Below are positions 1 through 10,010 of a stretch of 64,000 nucleotides of DNA, piece after piece. Position 1 is the stretch's first letter. The number at the start of each line of letters is the position of its first letter. Below the pieces are notes generated by a model, which saw only the letters and a program-made list of their open reading frames with translations, did not search any database and was not told the DNA's origin. The position numbers were made by a program, and so were the translations under genes. The stretch is from DATARH01 sp963847345 (lineage in GTDB: Bacteria > Pseudomonadota > Alphaproteobacteria > ATCC43930 > CGMCC-115725): positions 62,001-126,000 of the forward strand of contig CAWJZU010000042.1 in the NCBI GenBank assembly GCA_963847345.1. Direction: 5' to 3'.

Positions 1-705
1 GGTGATCTCGGAGCGCGGCCGGGTCCACAGCGCCGATGCCTTGTTGATCGTCTCTTCCTTGTTGCCGTCGGCGAGCACGATCGGCAGCGCGATATGGTCG
101 GAATAGCGCGTCACGATCTGCCGGATACGGAACGGGTCGAGATATTCGTCGTCGCCCTCGCGCATATGCAGCGTGATGCGCGCGCCGCGCGGCACGTTGG
201 CAGCCGGCTCGACCGTGAAGCTGCCCTGCCCGTCCGATGTCCAGCGCCAGCCCTCGCTGTCGCCGGCCTTGCGGCTCAAGACCTCGACCTTGTCGGCGAC
301 CATGAAGGACGAATAGAAGCCGACGCCGAACTGGCCGATCAGGCTCATGTCCTTCTTCGCATCGCCGGTCAGCTGCCCCATGAACGCCGCCGTGCCCGAG
401 CGCGCGATCGTGCCGAGATTTTCGATCAGCTCGTCGCGGTTCATGCCGATGCCGTTATCGGCGATCGTCAGCGTGCGCGAGGATTTGACCGGGGTCAGCA
501 CGACCCGGTAATTCGCATCGCCCTCGGCGAGGTTGGGCTCGGTCAGCGCGGCGTAGCGCAGCCGATCACAGGCGTCCGACGCGTTCGAGATCAGTTCGCG
601 CAGAAAGATTTCCTTCTCGCTGTAGAGCGAATGCGCGACGATGTCGAGCAGGCGGCTGACTTCCGCCTGAAAGGTTCGGGTTTCGGGAGCGGTGTCTACG
701 GTCAT
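1..705 (-). CDS. htpG: Chaperone HtpG (Hsp90), N-terminal part, cut by window edge
   Basis: ATP-dependent Hsp90-family chaperone of the cytoplasm. Only the first 235 residues are here; the gene starts at ATG 705 and runs off the left edge. The Bergerat ATPase fold is clear: the helix with ELISNASDACDRLR at about residues 37-50, DNGIGM at 83-88 and the GQFGVGFYSSF lid-loop motif at about 124-134, then the start of the middle domain. The reading frame is intact throughout the visible part. A purine-poor stretch precedes the ATG, so the ribosome site is weak. Identification is secure from the consecutive family motifs; no neighbour informs regulation because the upstream 380 bases are non-coding. 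Confidence 0.96.
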   Translation of the reverse strand, partial: MTVDTAPETRTFQAEVSRLLDIVAHSLYSEKEIFLRELISNASDACDRLRYAALTEPNLAEGDANYRVVLTPVKSSRTLTIADNGIGMNRDELIENLGTIARSGTAAFMGQLTGDAKKDMSLIGQFGVGFYSSFMVADKVEVLSRKAGDSEGWRWTSDGQGSFTVEPAANVPRGARITLHMREGDDEYLDPFRIRQIVTRYSDHIALPIVLADGNKEETINKASALWTRPRSEIT

Positions 706-942
706 TTTCTGCTGGGTAAAAAATGGGCGGGACCGCGCGAGATATAGGTCCCCTGATCCGCGTCGCAACCCGGCAGAGTAGCTGCTCGCACGCGACCGGC
801 CCCGGCGCGCGCCCGCGCGGGTCGCGCCCGCGGGTCGCAATGACAGCTGATATCGCCGTTGTGAGCAGCCCCGGGTCGGCGCTCTGCGCCGCTCGGGGAT
901 GAACGGCGCGACGTAATCTCGCCGAAAATCTGCTCCTGATCC
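706..942. other. Intergenic stretch upstream of htpG
   Basis: Non-coding stretch between the htpG start and the convergent end of the MATE gene. I see no credible gene, heat-shock CIRCE-type inverted repeat or terminator. The rightmost part (from 943) holds a dispersed repeat listed separately; bases 998-1083 likewise show nothing recognisable. Confidence 0.5.
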
Positions 943-997
943 GGCGGTTTTGCTGATAATGCAGGGAATCTGCAGCAAACGGCCGGACAACCCCTTG
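943..997 (-). repeat. Dispersed repeat copy 1 (LQGISSKRP-type)
   Basis: This segment closely matches, in reverse orientation, the sequence at 38937-38999. Shared blocks include GGCGGTTT near one end, TGCAGGGAATC, GCAGCAAACG and CCCTTG. One frame of each copy reads a similar peptide (QGICSKRPDNPL here, QGISSKRPHDPL in the other copy), but neither is a convincing gene. It looks like a small intergenic interspersed repeat. Confidence 0.55.
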
Positions 998-1083
998 AAA
1001 AGGCTCAATCTTCTCCGGCTGGAACAGCGGGTTGGATCAGCGGGGAACAGCAAGATGCAGAGCCATGACAAACGGTCCGTCTT

Positions 1084-2533
1084 TCACAAAGGGAAGTGTC
1101 TCACAGGATTGCGGCGATTTTCGCGTTGCAGCCGCAAAAGCGGGTTGACGGCTAGAAGGGTCTCGTCAAGCGACTGTACGAACGGCTTCAAATCGAGCGT
1201 TCCCCGCGGCCAAATTGCAAGCAATTGCGATGGTCCGAAACATCGCCCGAACTCGCGCCAGCCGCGGCCCCGCTGGATCAGCCGGAGCAGCAACAACATC
1301 GCCACGGCCGCCAGCCCGATCACAAATCCCCACCACAGCCCGGCCGGGCCTAGCCCAAGTGGAAACGCCAGGGTCCAGCCGCCGATAAAGCCGATCCCCC
1401 AATAGCCCAACGCGGCGATCAGCATCGGCACCCGCGTGTCGTGATAGCCGCGCAGCGCACCGCACGCCACCGATTGCACCCCGTCGACGACCTGGAACAA
1501 GGCGGCGATTGCGAGAAATTGCAGCGCCAGCGCCACGACCGCCTTATTCGCCGGGATCGCCGGTCTCGACAAACGCGCCGACGATCGGGGCCGGCATTGT
1601 CCACAGCACGATCGCCGCCGCCGCCATGAACGCGGCCCCGAGCGCCAGCGCGACAAACCCGGCGCGTCGCGCGGCCTGCCAGTCGGCGGCGCCGCGCTCG
1701 GTCGCGACCCGCACCGTCGCCGCCTGCCCGATCCCCATCGGCACCATGAAGGTGAGACTGGCGCACATGATCGCGATCTGGTGCGCCGCCAGCGCGTCGG
1801 CTCCGAACAGCCCCATCAAAGCCGCCGAGGCGACGAACACGCCGATTTCGAGCGCCTGCAATCCGCCGATCGGCAGGCCGAGCCTTAGGATGTGGCGTAT
1901 GTCGGCCAGCGATCCGGCGAACCGCAAGCGCAGCCGGTGCGCCGCGTCGCCGGGCGGCAGGACCACCACGGCCGCCGCAAGGCCCAGCAGCATCAGCCAA
2001 TTGACGATCGCCGAGGCGCACCCGGAGCCGGCCACGCCGAGCGCCGGCGCTCCGAGGTGCCCAGAAATCAGGACCCAGTTGAGCACCACGTTGACCGGCA
2101 CACACAGCAACAGCACGGTCATAACGACCCTGGCGCGCGACAGCGTCGCGAACAGGCAACGCAATACCGCAAAACCGAGAAATCCCGGCGCGCCCCAGAC
2201 GACCGCGCCCAGAAAGCGGCCGATCTCCTGCGTTAGCCCGGGATCGTAGCCGAGCAGATCGAGCAGCCGTCCAGCGAGCAGCATCGCTCCGACGACCGGC
2301 ACGACCAGCACGGCGGCGAGGATCAGGCCTGATGCGGTCACGCGTCCGACGGCGGCCCGGTTCCCGGCGCCGAGCGCGAACGCCGCCAACGGCGCTACCG
2401 CGCTCAGCACGCCGGCACAGACCACGACGGCGGTGAAATAAAGACCGGAGCCGAGCCCGACGGCGGCCAGCGGCACCGCCCCGAGTGCGCCGACCATGAT
2501 CGTGTCGGTGAGCCCCATCGCCATCTGTGCCAC
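1084..2533 (-). CDS. MATE-family multidrug exporter, one frame break
   Basis: Multidrug/toxin extrusion (NorM-type) antiporter of the inner membrane. The N-terminal piece reads AQMAMGLTDTIMVGALG, the classic first-helix motif, followed by repeated hydrophobic helices. The C-terminal piece continues in another frame with QVVDGVQSVACGALRGYHDTR and a predicted extra helix pair. The frame changes at a CCC run on the coding strand (GGG at 1553-1555 on +): removing one base joins ETGDP to ANKAVVALALQ, which is exactly the family sequence. The GTG at 2533 is only the first possible start in the open frame; the family usually has about 15-20 more residues, and in-frame homologous sequence (ATLALAAPLAAANV) extends upstream to about 2590 without an obvious start codon. 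It sits directly downstream of the RND pump, probably in the same transcript. Confidence 0.85.
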
Positions 2534-2643
2534 GTTGGCGGCTGCCAGCGGCGCTGCCAGCGCCAGCGTCGCCCGTGCTTCCGAGAGTATGGCGCGAGGC
2601 GGCCCCTGGACTGGGATGCGGCGGCGTGCGGCCGATAGCGCGC

Positions 2644-5600
2644 TCAGGAGACCTGCGCCAGTTCGCGGGCCCGTGTCGAGCGGGCCGCTGCGGCGTGGTT
2701 TTTGGCTAAGACCGTGTAGACCGCCGGCAGTACAAACAGCGTGAACAGCGTGCCGATTGTCATGCCGGCGACAACAACGAGACCGATCGAGAACCGGCTC
2801 GCCGCCCCCGCCCCCTTGGCCGTGACCAGTGGGATGAGGCCGACCACCATCGCCGCCGTCGTCATCAGGATCGGCCGCAACCGCACGCGGGCGGCGCGCT
2901 GGATTGCCCGGCGGCGGTCCAGTCCCTCCGACAGCTGCAGCTGGTTCGCGAACTCGACCATCAGGATGCCGTGCTTGCTGATCAGCCCGATCAGCGTCAC
3001 CAGCCCGACCTGCGTGTAGATGTTGATCGTCGCGACGCCCAGGAACAGCGGCAGCAGCGCGCCGCAGATCGACAGCGGCACGCTGACCAGGATCACCAGC
3101 GGGTCGCGCAGGCTCTCGAACTGCGCCGCGAGCACCAGGAAGATCATGATCAGCGCGAAGAAGAAGGTGACGACCAGCTTGTTGCCCTCGGTCACGTATT
3201 GGCGCGAGTCCGACAGGTAGGCGTGGCTGAAACCGGCCGGCACCCCGGCCGTCTGGCTTTCTAGGAAATCGACCGCCTGCCCTATCGTCACTCCCGGCAT
3301 CGGCACGGCCTGGAACGTCGCCGAGTTGAGCTGGTTGTAGCGGGTCAGCGCGTTCGGCGCCGTCGTCGTCCTGACCTTCACCAGGTTGGCGAGCGGCACC
3401 TGCTGTCCCGATGCCGAGGTGACGAAATATTGCGTCAGCGCCTGCGGGCTGAGGCGGTCCATTCGCGCCACCTGCGGGATCACCTGATACGAACGACCCT
3501 CCAGGTTGAAGCGGTTGATGTAGTTCTCGCCAAGCAGCAGCGCCAGCGTGTCGCCGATCGACTGCATCGTGACGCCGAGTTCGTTCGCCTTGCTGCGGTC
3601 GATGTCGATGCGGATCGTCGGCTGGTTGAACGCCAGGTCGCTATCGACGACCATGAACAACCCGCTCTTCCGCGCCGCCGCCTTCAGCTTCTCCATCTGT
3701 TCGTAGAGCGGCGCGAAATCGCCGCCGGTCGAGGTCAGGACCATTTGGACGGGTAATCCGCCTATGGAACCCGGCAATGGCGGCAGCGAGAAGACAAAGG
3801 CCTGCATGCCCTCGACCGCGCCGACCTTGTTCTGCAATTCCGGCTTGATCTGAGCGGCGCTGCGCTGCGTTCGTCCCACGGCTTCAGGATCGTGCCGGCG
3901 AACCCCTGATTCGGCCCGCCGCGCCCGTTGATCACGAAACGCAGATCGGCCTCCGGGATCGAGGCGAGCGCCTTGTCGAGCGCGGTGCCGTAGACCTGCA
4001 TATAGTCGAGATTGGCGTATTGCGGCGCCTTGGTGACCGCGAACAGAACCCCCTGGTCCTCCTCGGGAGCCAGTTCCTTGCTCGTATGCAGGTACATGAA
4101 GCCGAGCGCGACAAAAATCGCCGCGACGAACAGCGCGGTGACCGGCCGATAGTCCAGCGAGCGGTCGAGCCGCCTGCCATAGGCCTCCGCCAGGCGCGAA
4201 AACATCCGATCGATCAGGCGCGCAAAGCGGCCCTGCGTCATCTCGCGGCGCAACAGCAAGGAGCACATCATCGGCGACAAGGTCACCGCGACGACGCCGG
4301 AGATGATGACGGCGCCGGCCAGCGTGAACGCGAACTCGCGAAACAGCGTGCCGGTGACGCCGCCGAGAAAGCCGATCGGGGCATAGACCGCGGCAAGGGT
4401 CAGGGTCATCGCGATGACCGGCCCGGCGATCTCGCGCGCGCCGATCAACGCAGCCTGAGGTGCGGTCTTCCCCTCCTCGAGGTGCCGGTAGACGTTTTCC
4501 AGCACGACGATTGCGTCGTCGACAACCAGCCCGATCGCCAGCACCATCGCCAACAGCGTCAGGAGATTCAGGCTAAAACCGAACGCGGCCATGATGATCC
4601 CGGCGCCGATCAGTGACAGCGGGATCGTCACGACCGGGATCAGCACCGAGCGGAAGCTGCCGAGGAACAGAAAGATCACGATGACGACGATGCCGACCGC
4701 TTCGGCCAGCGTCGTTTGCACCTCGTCGATCGACGCCTGGATGAACCGGGTCGAAATCGTAGGCGATCTGCATCTTCATCGACGGCGGCAGGTTGCGCTG
4801 GAGCTCGGGCATGAGCGCCCGCACGCCCTTGACGATCGTGAGCGGGTTGCCGGTCGGCGTCGACTGCACCCCGATAAAGACCGCCTGCTGGCCGTTCATC
4901 ATGACGCTCGAGTTCCAGTTCTGCGCGCCGAGATCGACGGTCGCAATGTCTTCGAGCCGCACCACGGCGCCGTTCGCGACCTTGACGACCATACGTTTGA
5001 ACTGGTTGATGTCGGTCAGCCCGGTATCGGCCGAAATATTGGTGACGGTGTAGAACCCCTTCGTCTGACCCGCCGCGGACTGAAAGTTGTTGGCGCGGAT
5101 CGCGAGGTTCACGTCGTTGGCCGAGACGTTGTGCGCCGCCATGCGCACCGGGTCGAGCCACAGCCGCATCGCGAACGTCTGGCCACCGAGTATGTCGGCC
5201 GAGGCGACTCCCTCGACGGTCGCCAGCAGCGGCTGCACGACCCGGGTCAGGTAGTCGGAAATCGCCGCGCTCGACAATTCGTCGCTGGCGAAGCCGATAT
5301 ACATGACCGCCGTCGTCTGCCCGGTCGATTTGAGGATGACCGGGTCGAATGCCTGTTGGGGCATCAGGTATTTGACCTGCTGCACCTTGGCCATGACGTC
5401 GGTCAGCGCCTGGTTCGGGTCGTAGTTGAGCTTGATGTAGGCGGTGACGGTACTGGTGTTCTGCGTCGAGCTGGAAGTCAGATAGTCGATCCCCTCCGCG
5501 GTCGACACGGCCTGCTCGATCGGCGTCGTGATAAAGCCCTGGATCAGATCGGGCGATGCGCCGGGATACGACGTCGTGACTGTAATTGTCGTGTTGTAGA

Positions 5601-5718
5601 GTCGCGGATACTGCCGGATCGGCAGCGCCAGCATGCTCATGCCGCCGATCAGCAGGATCAGCAGGCTGACAACGAGAGACAAAACCGGTCGGCGAACGAA
5701 GATATCGGTGAATTTCAT
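2644..5718 (-). CDS. RND multidrug efflux permease (HAE1/AcrB-like), two frame breaks
   Basis: Inner-membrane proton-driven pump of a tripartite drug efflux system, about 1,025 residues. It starts MKFTDIFVRRPVLSLVVSLL, the canonical first helix. Porter-domain sequence follows, then the TM4 proton-relay segment GLVVDDAIVVLENVYRHLEEG, a second periplasmic half and a C-terminal helix bundle. The gene is read in three frames. At AAA 4754-4756 one extra base separates MQIAYD from STRFIQASIDEVQTTL. Near 3870 the frame changes again between KPWDERSAA and QIKPELQNKVGAVEG; a one-base loss or a five-base duplication both fit. All domain landmarks survive, so sequence error is more likely than decay. 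It lies 130 bases after the adaptor gene and before the MATE gene. Confidence 0.92.
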
Positions 5719-5849
5719 CGGTCAATGCCTGTACGGCGATGCGGTGCCGGGATCCACCTCTCAAACCGCCTTGAAGGCGGCTCCGTGGCTCCCGGCTTCC
5801 GCCGAAACGAAGTTCTTGTGCCTTCGTGTCTTCGTGGTGAAGCCTGAAC

Positions 5850-7072
5850 CTATTGCAGTGTCGGCTTGGCCGGCGGGGGCGGCGGCTCGCCGGTGACGAC
5901 CACGGGCGCGCCGTCCTGCACCTTCACCTGTCCGGCCGCGACGACCGTGTCGCCCGGCTTAACTCCCGACAGCACCGCGACCTTGCCCTCCCAGCGCTTG
6001 CCGGTCGTGACCGGGGTGCGAACGGCCTTCAGAACCGGCTTGCCGTTGGCGTCGGTCCCGTCCTCGCGCACCAGATAGACGCTGTCGCCGTAGAGCGTGT
6101 AATCGACCGCGGTCTCGGGCAGCACGACCTGGGACGGCTCCGGCGGCAGAATGACGGCGGCGTTGACGAACATACCGGGAAGCAGCGCCTCGTCCGGGTT
6201 CGGCAGGGTCGCCTGGACCGTCATCATACGCGTGTCCGTGCGGACCTGCGGTTCGATTGTCGTGATCTTGGCCTTGAAGGTGCGGCCGGGAAACGCGTCG
6301 ACCGTGATCTCGACGTCCTGTCCCAGCTTGATCTTGTCGCGCATCGTCGAGGGCAGCGTGAAATTGGCGTAGAGCTGGTGCAAATCGGTCAGCGTAACCA
6401 CTTTGGTGCTCGTCGTGACGATCTCGCCGAGATTTACCTGACGCATGCCGAGCCTTCCGGCGAACGGCGCCTTGAACCTTTTTCTCGTCGATGATGGCCT
6501 GCGTCTTCAGAATCATCGCGCGCGCCTGGTCAAGCTTCGACTGCCACTCGTCGACGTTCTGCTGCGGCCCAACCTGGCGCTGCGCCAAAACCTTCGCTCG
6601 TTCGAGAGAAGCCGCGGCCCAGCGCGCCTGCGCTTCGTAATTAGCCAAGTCGGCACGGTCCGGCGCGTCGTTGAGCTGCACCAGCGGGGCGCCGGCTTTG
6701 ACGGTTTCGCCCGGCTTAAACATAATGTCGGTGATGCGCCCGCCGAGCTTCGGGGGTTACGGTCACCTCCTGCACCGCTTCGAGCGAGCCGATGCCGGTC
6801 GCCGAGCGCGGCACCGTCGCGGTGGTCGCCTGGACGGCTGCGACCTGTGCCGGCGGCGGCTTGTTATTGGCGAAGAAATTTTTGATCGCCTGGTCGCGAA
6901 ACCGGTTGAAACCGTACAGCCCGCCTAGCACCAGCGCGAGCAGCAGCCCGACGATCACGAACCATCGCACCAGCTTCGGCTTCTGTCGCGGCGGAGCCTC
7001 GGCCGGCGCGCGCGCGACCGCGTCGCCGCGGTCCTCGTCCACCCTCACGAATGTCTTGACGTCGCCATCCAT
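5850..7072 (-). CDS. HlyD/AcrA-type periplasmic efflux adaptor, two frame breaks
   Basis: Membrane-fusion protein that links the RND pump to an outer-membrane channel. The N-terminus MDGDVKTFVRVDED is followed by one transmembrane anchor at about residues 36-54. Next come the biotinyl-lipoyl half, a coiled-coil hairpin (ARWAAASLERAKVLAQRQV), and beta-barrel and membrane-proximal domains ending in a PPPPP-rich tail. Two +1 breaks are evident. At the GGGGG run 6752-6756 the reading VTVTP should pass to KLGGRITDIMFKPGE; near 6468-6471 VQ should pass to APFAGRLGMRQVNLGE. Start 7072 is 31 bases after the TetR stop, so adaptor, pump and MATE gene probably form one operon behind the regulator. Confidence 0.9.
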
Positions 7073-7103
7073 GACTGACTTACCCCAGGGGTTTAATCCG
7101 CGG

Positions 7104-7784
7104 TTAATCGGCCGCGGCGTCGCGGCCGTCTCCGCCATCCGCCGCGAACGCGTCGTCGCGCATCCCGATCCCGCGCAGGATGAAGGCGGTCGCGTCGTCG
7201 ACCAGTTCGTCGAGTGTGCCTTCGCAAGGGACGCAATTGCGCCCGGGCAGACCGGCCAACGCCAGCATCGCGGGCACGTGCTGAGCAAACCAGAACAGGT
7301 TGCACGGGTTGCCGGACCGGGCCGCGATGTCGCCGGCCGCGACCGCCGCTTCGTAGGACGCCTCGAACAACGGCAGGACGCGAGCGGAGACCGCCTCGAA
7401 CAGTTCGCGCGCGTATTCGCCGTCTTCGAGAAAGCTGTGCGCGACGAGCCGCAACCGCGAATCGAGCTCGCCGCGCTCGCTTTCCGCCACGCCCAGGAAA
7501 TGGCGCACCATAAAGCGGAGCATCCAGACGAGCGTTGCGGTCGACGGCGGTAATGTCGCGAGGGTCTCGAGCGCCGGATCGCCCTCGCAGCCGAGCTGAC
7601 GGATCTCGCGATAGAGCGACTGCTTGCTCGGGAAGTGCTTGAAGAGCAGCGCCTCGGATATGCCGGCGGTCTCGGCGAGTTCGCGCGTCGTCGTGCCCGC
7701 GAAGCCCTTGCGCGCGAAAATCGGCACCGCCGCCCTGACGATCGCCTTGCGGCGCTCGTCGCTATCTAATCGAATGATTGCCAC
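7104..7784 (-). CDS. TetR/AcrR-family repressor of the efflux operon
   Basis: Dimeric DNA-binding repressor, first gene of the efflux block. The N-terminal helix-turn-helix covers about residues 31-55 (TTTRELAETAGISEALLFKHF, shortened here to its core), followed by a ligand-binding helical domain. The open frame reaches GTG 7805, but I prefer GTG 7784 (VAIIRLDSDERR). It gives the usual short arm before helix 1, and the longer start would place the probable operator (7793-7806) inside the gene. About 226 residues, usual for the family. Sensing of a pump substrate and autorepression are inferred from gene order, not shown. Confidence 0.88.
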   Translation of the reverse strand: MAIIRLDSDERRKAIVRAAVPIFARKGFAGTTTRELAETAGISEALLFKHFPSKQSLYREIRQLGCEGDPALETLATLPPSTATLVWMLRFMVRHFLGVAESERGELDSRLRLVAHSFLEDGEYARELFEAVSARVLPLFEASYEAAVAAGDIAARSGNPCNLFWFAQHVPAMLALAGLPGRNCVPCEGTLDELVDDATAFILRGIGMRDDAFAADGGDGRDAAAD

Positions 7785-7792
7785 GGCGCGCA

Positions 7793-7806
7793 AGTAAGCG
7801 CTCACT
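7793..7806. promoter_or_regulatory. Candidate TetR operator
   Basis: AGTAAGC-GCTCACT is an inverted repeat with six of seven matching positions, centred on AGCGCT, directly upstream of the preferred TetR start. Operators of this AGTGAGCGCTCACT look are common for AcrR/TetR-type regulators. Position and symmetry are seen; the function is inferred. Confidence 0.5.
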
Positions 7807-8169
7807 CACCCCTCGTCAAGGGCCGCCACCGTACTCAGGAAAATCTGCAAATTTGCGGCAGCATTATCGTGCCGCCGAAGGCGCCGTTGCTGTTCACGCG
7901 GGTCGCCGCGCGCGCTGGAGATAAACCTGAGGCAAGATTCGGAAAAACGGAGCGATAATCTTTTCGGCTATGTCTGCATTTGCGGCGCTCGTGCAAACAA
8001 GACCCCCGGGTCGGAGCGTTCTGGTGAAGAACCGCTCGACATTCTCCGCAGCCGTACCTTAGGACCTGGACGCCATCGTCGTCGTGGCGGTGTGCCGCGC
8101 CCGAACGGGAGGATCAGGACCCGTCGGGGGCTTGTCTGCTTGAACCAATCGGTTGAATATTGAGCCGCT
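7807..8169. other. Divergent intergenic region between tetR and cfa
   Basis: About 360 bases between divergent genes. It must carry the promoters of both, but I cannot point to clear -35/-10 boxes. A short A-rich element occurs near 7930-7960. No gene, RNA or repeat is recognisable. Confidence 0.4.
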
Positions 8170-9405
8170 ATGCTGCTCGCGTCCATGCTCTCCCGGATAA
8201 TCCACGTCGGCTGCCTCACGCTGATCGACGCCGCCGGCCGGCGGCACGTATTTGAGGGCCGCCCCGGCCCTGCGGTGTCGATCCGCCTGCACAACCCGGC
8301 CCTCCACTGGAAACTTTTGGCGAACCCGCGCCTCTGGGTTCCCGAGGCCTATATGGACGGGACACTGACGATCGAGGACGGCAGTCTCTACGATTTCGTC
8401 GACGTGCTCACCGCGAACGACGCCGAGCTCCACGAAAGCCTGCCGATGCGGCTCGCGGCGGCGGGCAAACGTGCGATACGCCGCGCGCACCAATACAACC
8501 CGGTCCCGCGAGCGCGGCGCAACGTCGCGCATCACTATGACCTGTCGGACCAGCTCTACGAGTTGTTTCTCGACCGCGACCGGCAATATTCCTGCGCCTA
8601 TTTCCGTTCGCCGAATGATGACATCGACACCGCGCAGCAGAACAAGAAGCGCCACATCGCGGCAAAGCTGCTGCTCCGGCCGGGGACGCGGGTGCTCGAT
8701 ATCGGTTCGGGATGGGGCGGGCTGGCGCTTTACCTCGCAGGCGAGTGCGGCGCCGATGTCACTGGGCTGACCCTGTCCGAGGAGCAGCTCAAGGTCGCGA
8801 ACCGGCGCGCCGCGTTGGCGGGGTTGGCCGACCGCGTCCGGTTCCACCTGCGCGACTACCGGGAGGAGGATGGGCGCTACGACCGCATCGTCTCGGTCGG
8901 CATGTTCGAGCATGTCGGCGTCAATCAGTACCCGGCGTTTTTCCATAAGCTGCGCGAGCTGTTGACGCCGGATGGCGTGGCGCTGTTGCACTCGATCGGC
9001 CGCATGGACGGCCCCGGGTCGACCAATCCCTGGATACGCAAGTACATTTTTCCGGGCGGGTACTCGCCGGCCCTCTCCGAGGTCGTGCCGCATGCCGAGC
9101 GGGTGCGGTTGTGGATCACCGACATCGAGATCCTGCGGCTGCACTACGCCGAGACGCTGCGCGCGTGGCGCGGCCAATTCGAGCACCATCGCGACCGCAT
9201 CGGCGCGCTTTACGACGAGCGCTTCTGCCGGATGTGGGAGATGTATTTGGTGGGCTCAGAGCTGGCGTTCCGCCGCGGCGGCCATCTCGTATTCCAGATG
9301 CAGCTTGCGAAGGATGTCGAGACGGTGCCGCTGACCCGCGACTATATGCTCGAGTGGGAGCGCGCGCGCAGCCTGCGCGAGGCCGCCGCGGGGCGCGCGG
9401 CTTAG
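8170..9405 (+). CDS. cfa: Cyclopropane-fatty-acyl-phospholipid synthase
   Basis: SAM-dependent methyltransferase that adds a methylene bridge to unsaturated acyl chains of membrane phospholipids. It has 411 residues, close to the family's usual length, in one intact frame. It shows the N-terminal lipid-binding part, HHYDLSD at about 121-127, the active-site segment SCAYF at 141-145, the SAM-binding motif VLDIGSGWGGL at 175-185, GMFEHVG in the middle and the C-terminal YF/W-rich helices (HYAETLRAW, MWEMYLVGSELAFRR). It is transcribed divergently from the TetR efflux operon. No flavin oxidoreductase or DUF1365 partner, which often accompany cfa, is adjacent. Confidence 0.95.
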   Translation: MLLASMLSRIIHVGCLTLIDAAGRRHVFEGRPGPAVSIRLHNPALHWKLLANPRLWVPEAYMDGTLTIEDGSLYDFVDVLTANDAELHESLPMRLAAAGKRAIRRAHQYNPVPRARRNVAHHYDLSDQLYELFLDRDRQYSCAYFRSPNDDIDTAQQNKKRHIAAKLLLRPGTRVLDIGSGWGGLALYLAGECGADVTGLTLSEEQLKVANRRAALAGLADRVRFHLRDYREEDGRYDRIVSVGMFEHVGVNQYPAFFHKLRELLTPDGVALLHSIGRMDGPGSTNPWIRKYIFPGGYSPALSEVVPHAERVRLWITDIEILRLHYAETLRAWRGQFEHHRDRIGALYDERFCRMWEMYLVGSELAFRRGGHLVFQMQLAKDVETVPLTRDYMLEWERARSLREAAAGRAA

Positions 9406-9562
9406 TTGTCGTTGCCTGCAGCGACGATTTTGGTGGTCCACTTCCCCCGCGAGCCACGAGCGCTGCAAGTCATATCCGAACCGCCAAGCTGAACGCTCCT
9501 TGCGGCCTCAACTCTGGCTCTGTTCGGTCTCCGCCGTGGCGGAAGCGTGATGAGGTGGCGCG

Positions 9563-9952
9563 GTGGCGGCTGTAACGATCGGCATCGCCGATTTGGACGA
9601 CACGAAATCGCGAATGTTGCGAGCCTTCGGATCACGAACAGGGTGCGTCGATCACACGGGCAATTCGCGAACTCGCGCAGCGCGTCGGACGCAACGTGAA
9701 ATCCGTCCACGGCGATGTGTCGGCCCTCCTCCAGGCCGGAATCATCGCGCACACCGAAGACGGCCGCGCCGCCAGAGCCGAGCCGCATATTCTGGCCGAG
9801 TTTCGTTTGGGATCGTGCCGCTGGAGCAGATCGACGTAGGTGAGGTCGGTTATGCAGCCGAGGGGCCATGCGGCGATCGCGCCGTTGGGCGCGTATATCG
9901 AGACCGATCTCGCGGTAGCCGAAAACTTGTTGGGCGGGTGAGCAGAGCGTAA
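9563..9952 (+). pseudogene. Degraded HTH regulator (HVO_A0114/MarR-like)
   Basis: Fragments in different frames resemble a small winged-helix DNA-binding protein often paired with a toxin-like partner. The start GTG 9563 reads VTIGIADLDDTKSRMLRAF. After a break near 9630 another frame reads IRELAQRVGRNVKSVHGDVS and then LLQAGIIAHTEDG, the recognition-helix and wing region. After a further break the first frame ends GIVPLEQIDVGEV. The middle of the usual protein (about 40 residues) is missing, so this looks like genuine decay with a deletion rather than a single read error. No intact partner toxin gene is visible upstream (9406-9562). Family assignment is from memory of the pattern and is moderate. 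Confidence 0.5.
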
Positions 9953-10010
9953 CCCGCCGCGGCGTGGTTGGGGGATGTGGCGGGTTCCGCTACGCTCCAC
10001 CCGCCCTACG
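9932..10010. repeat. Paired palindromic intergenic repeat, copy 1
   Basis: Two inverted-repeat units face each other. GGGCGGGT...ACCCGCC covers 9932-9958 and GGCGGGTT...CACCCGCC covers 9979-10006, with cores AGCAGAGCG and CGCTACGCT. The same architecture recurs at 12307-12400 and in half form at 37552-37579. It resembles the REP/BIME-like elements of alphaproteobacterial genomes. The stop codon of the exonuclease gene lies inside it. Confidence 0.7.
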
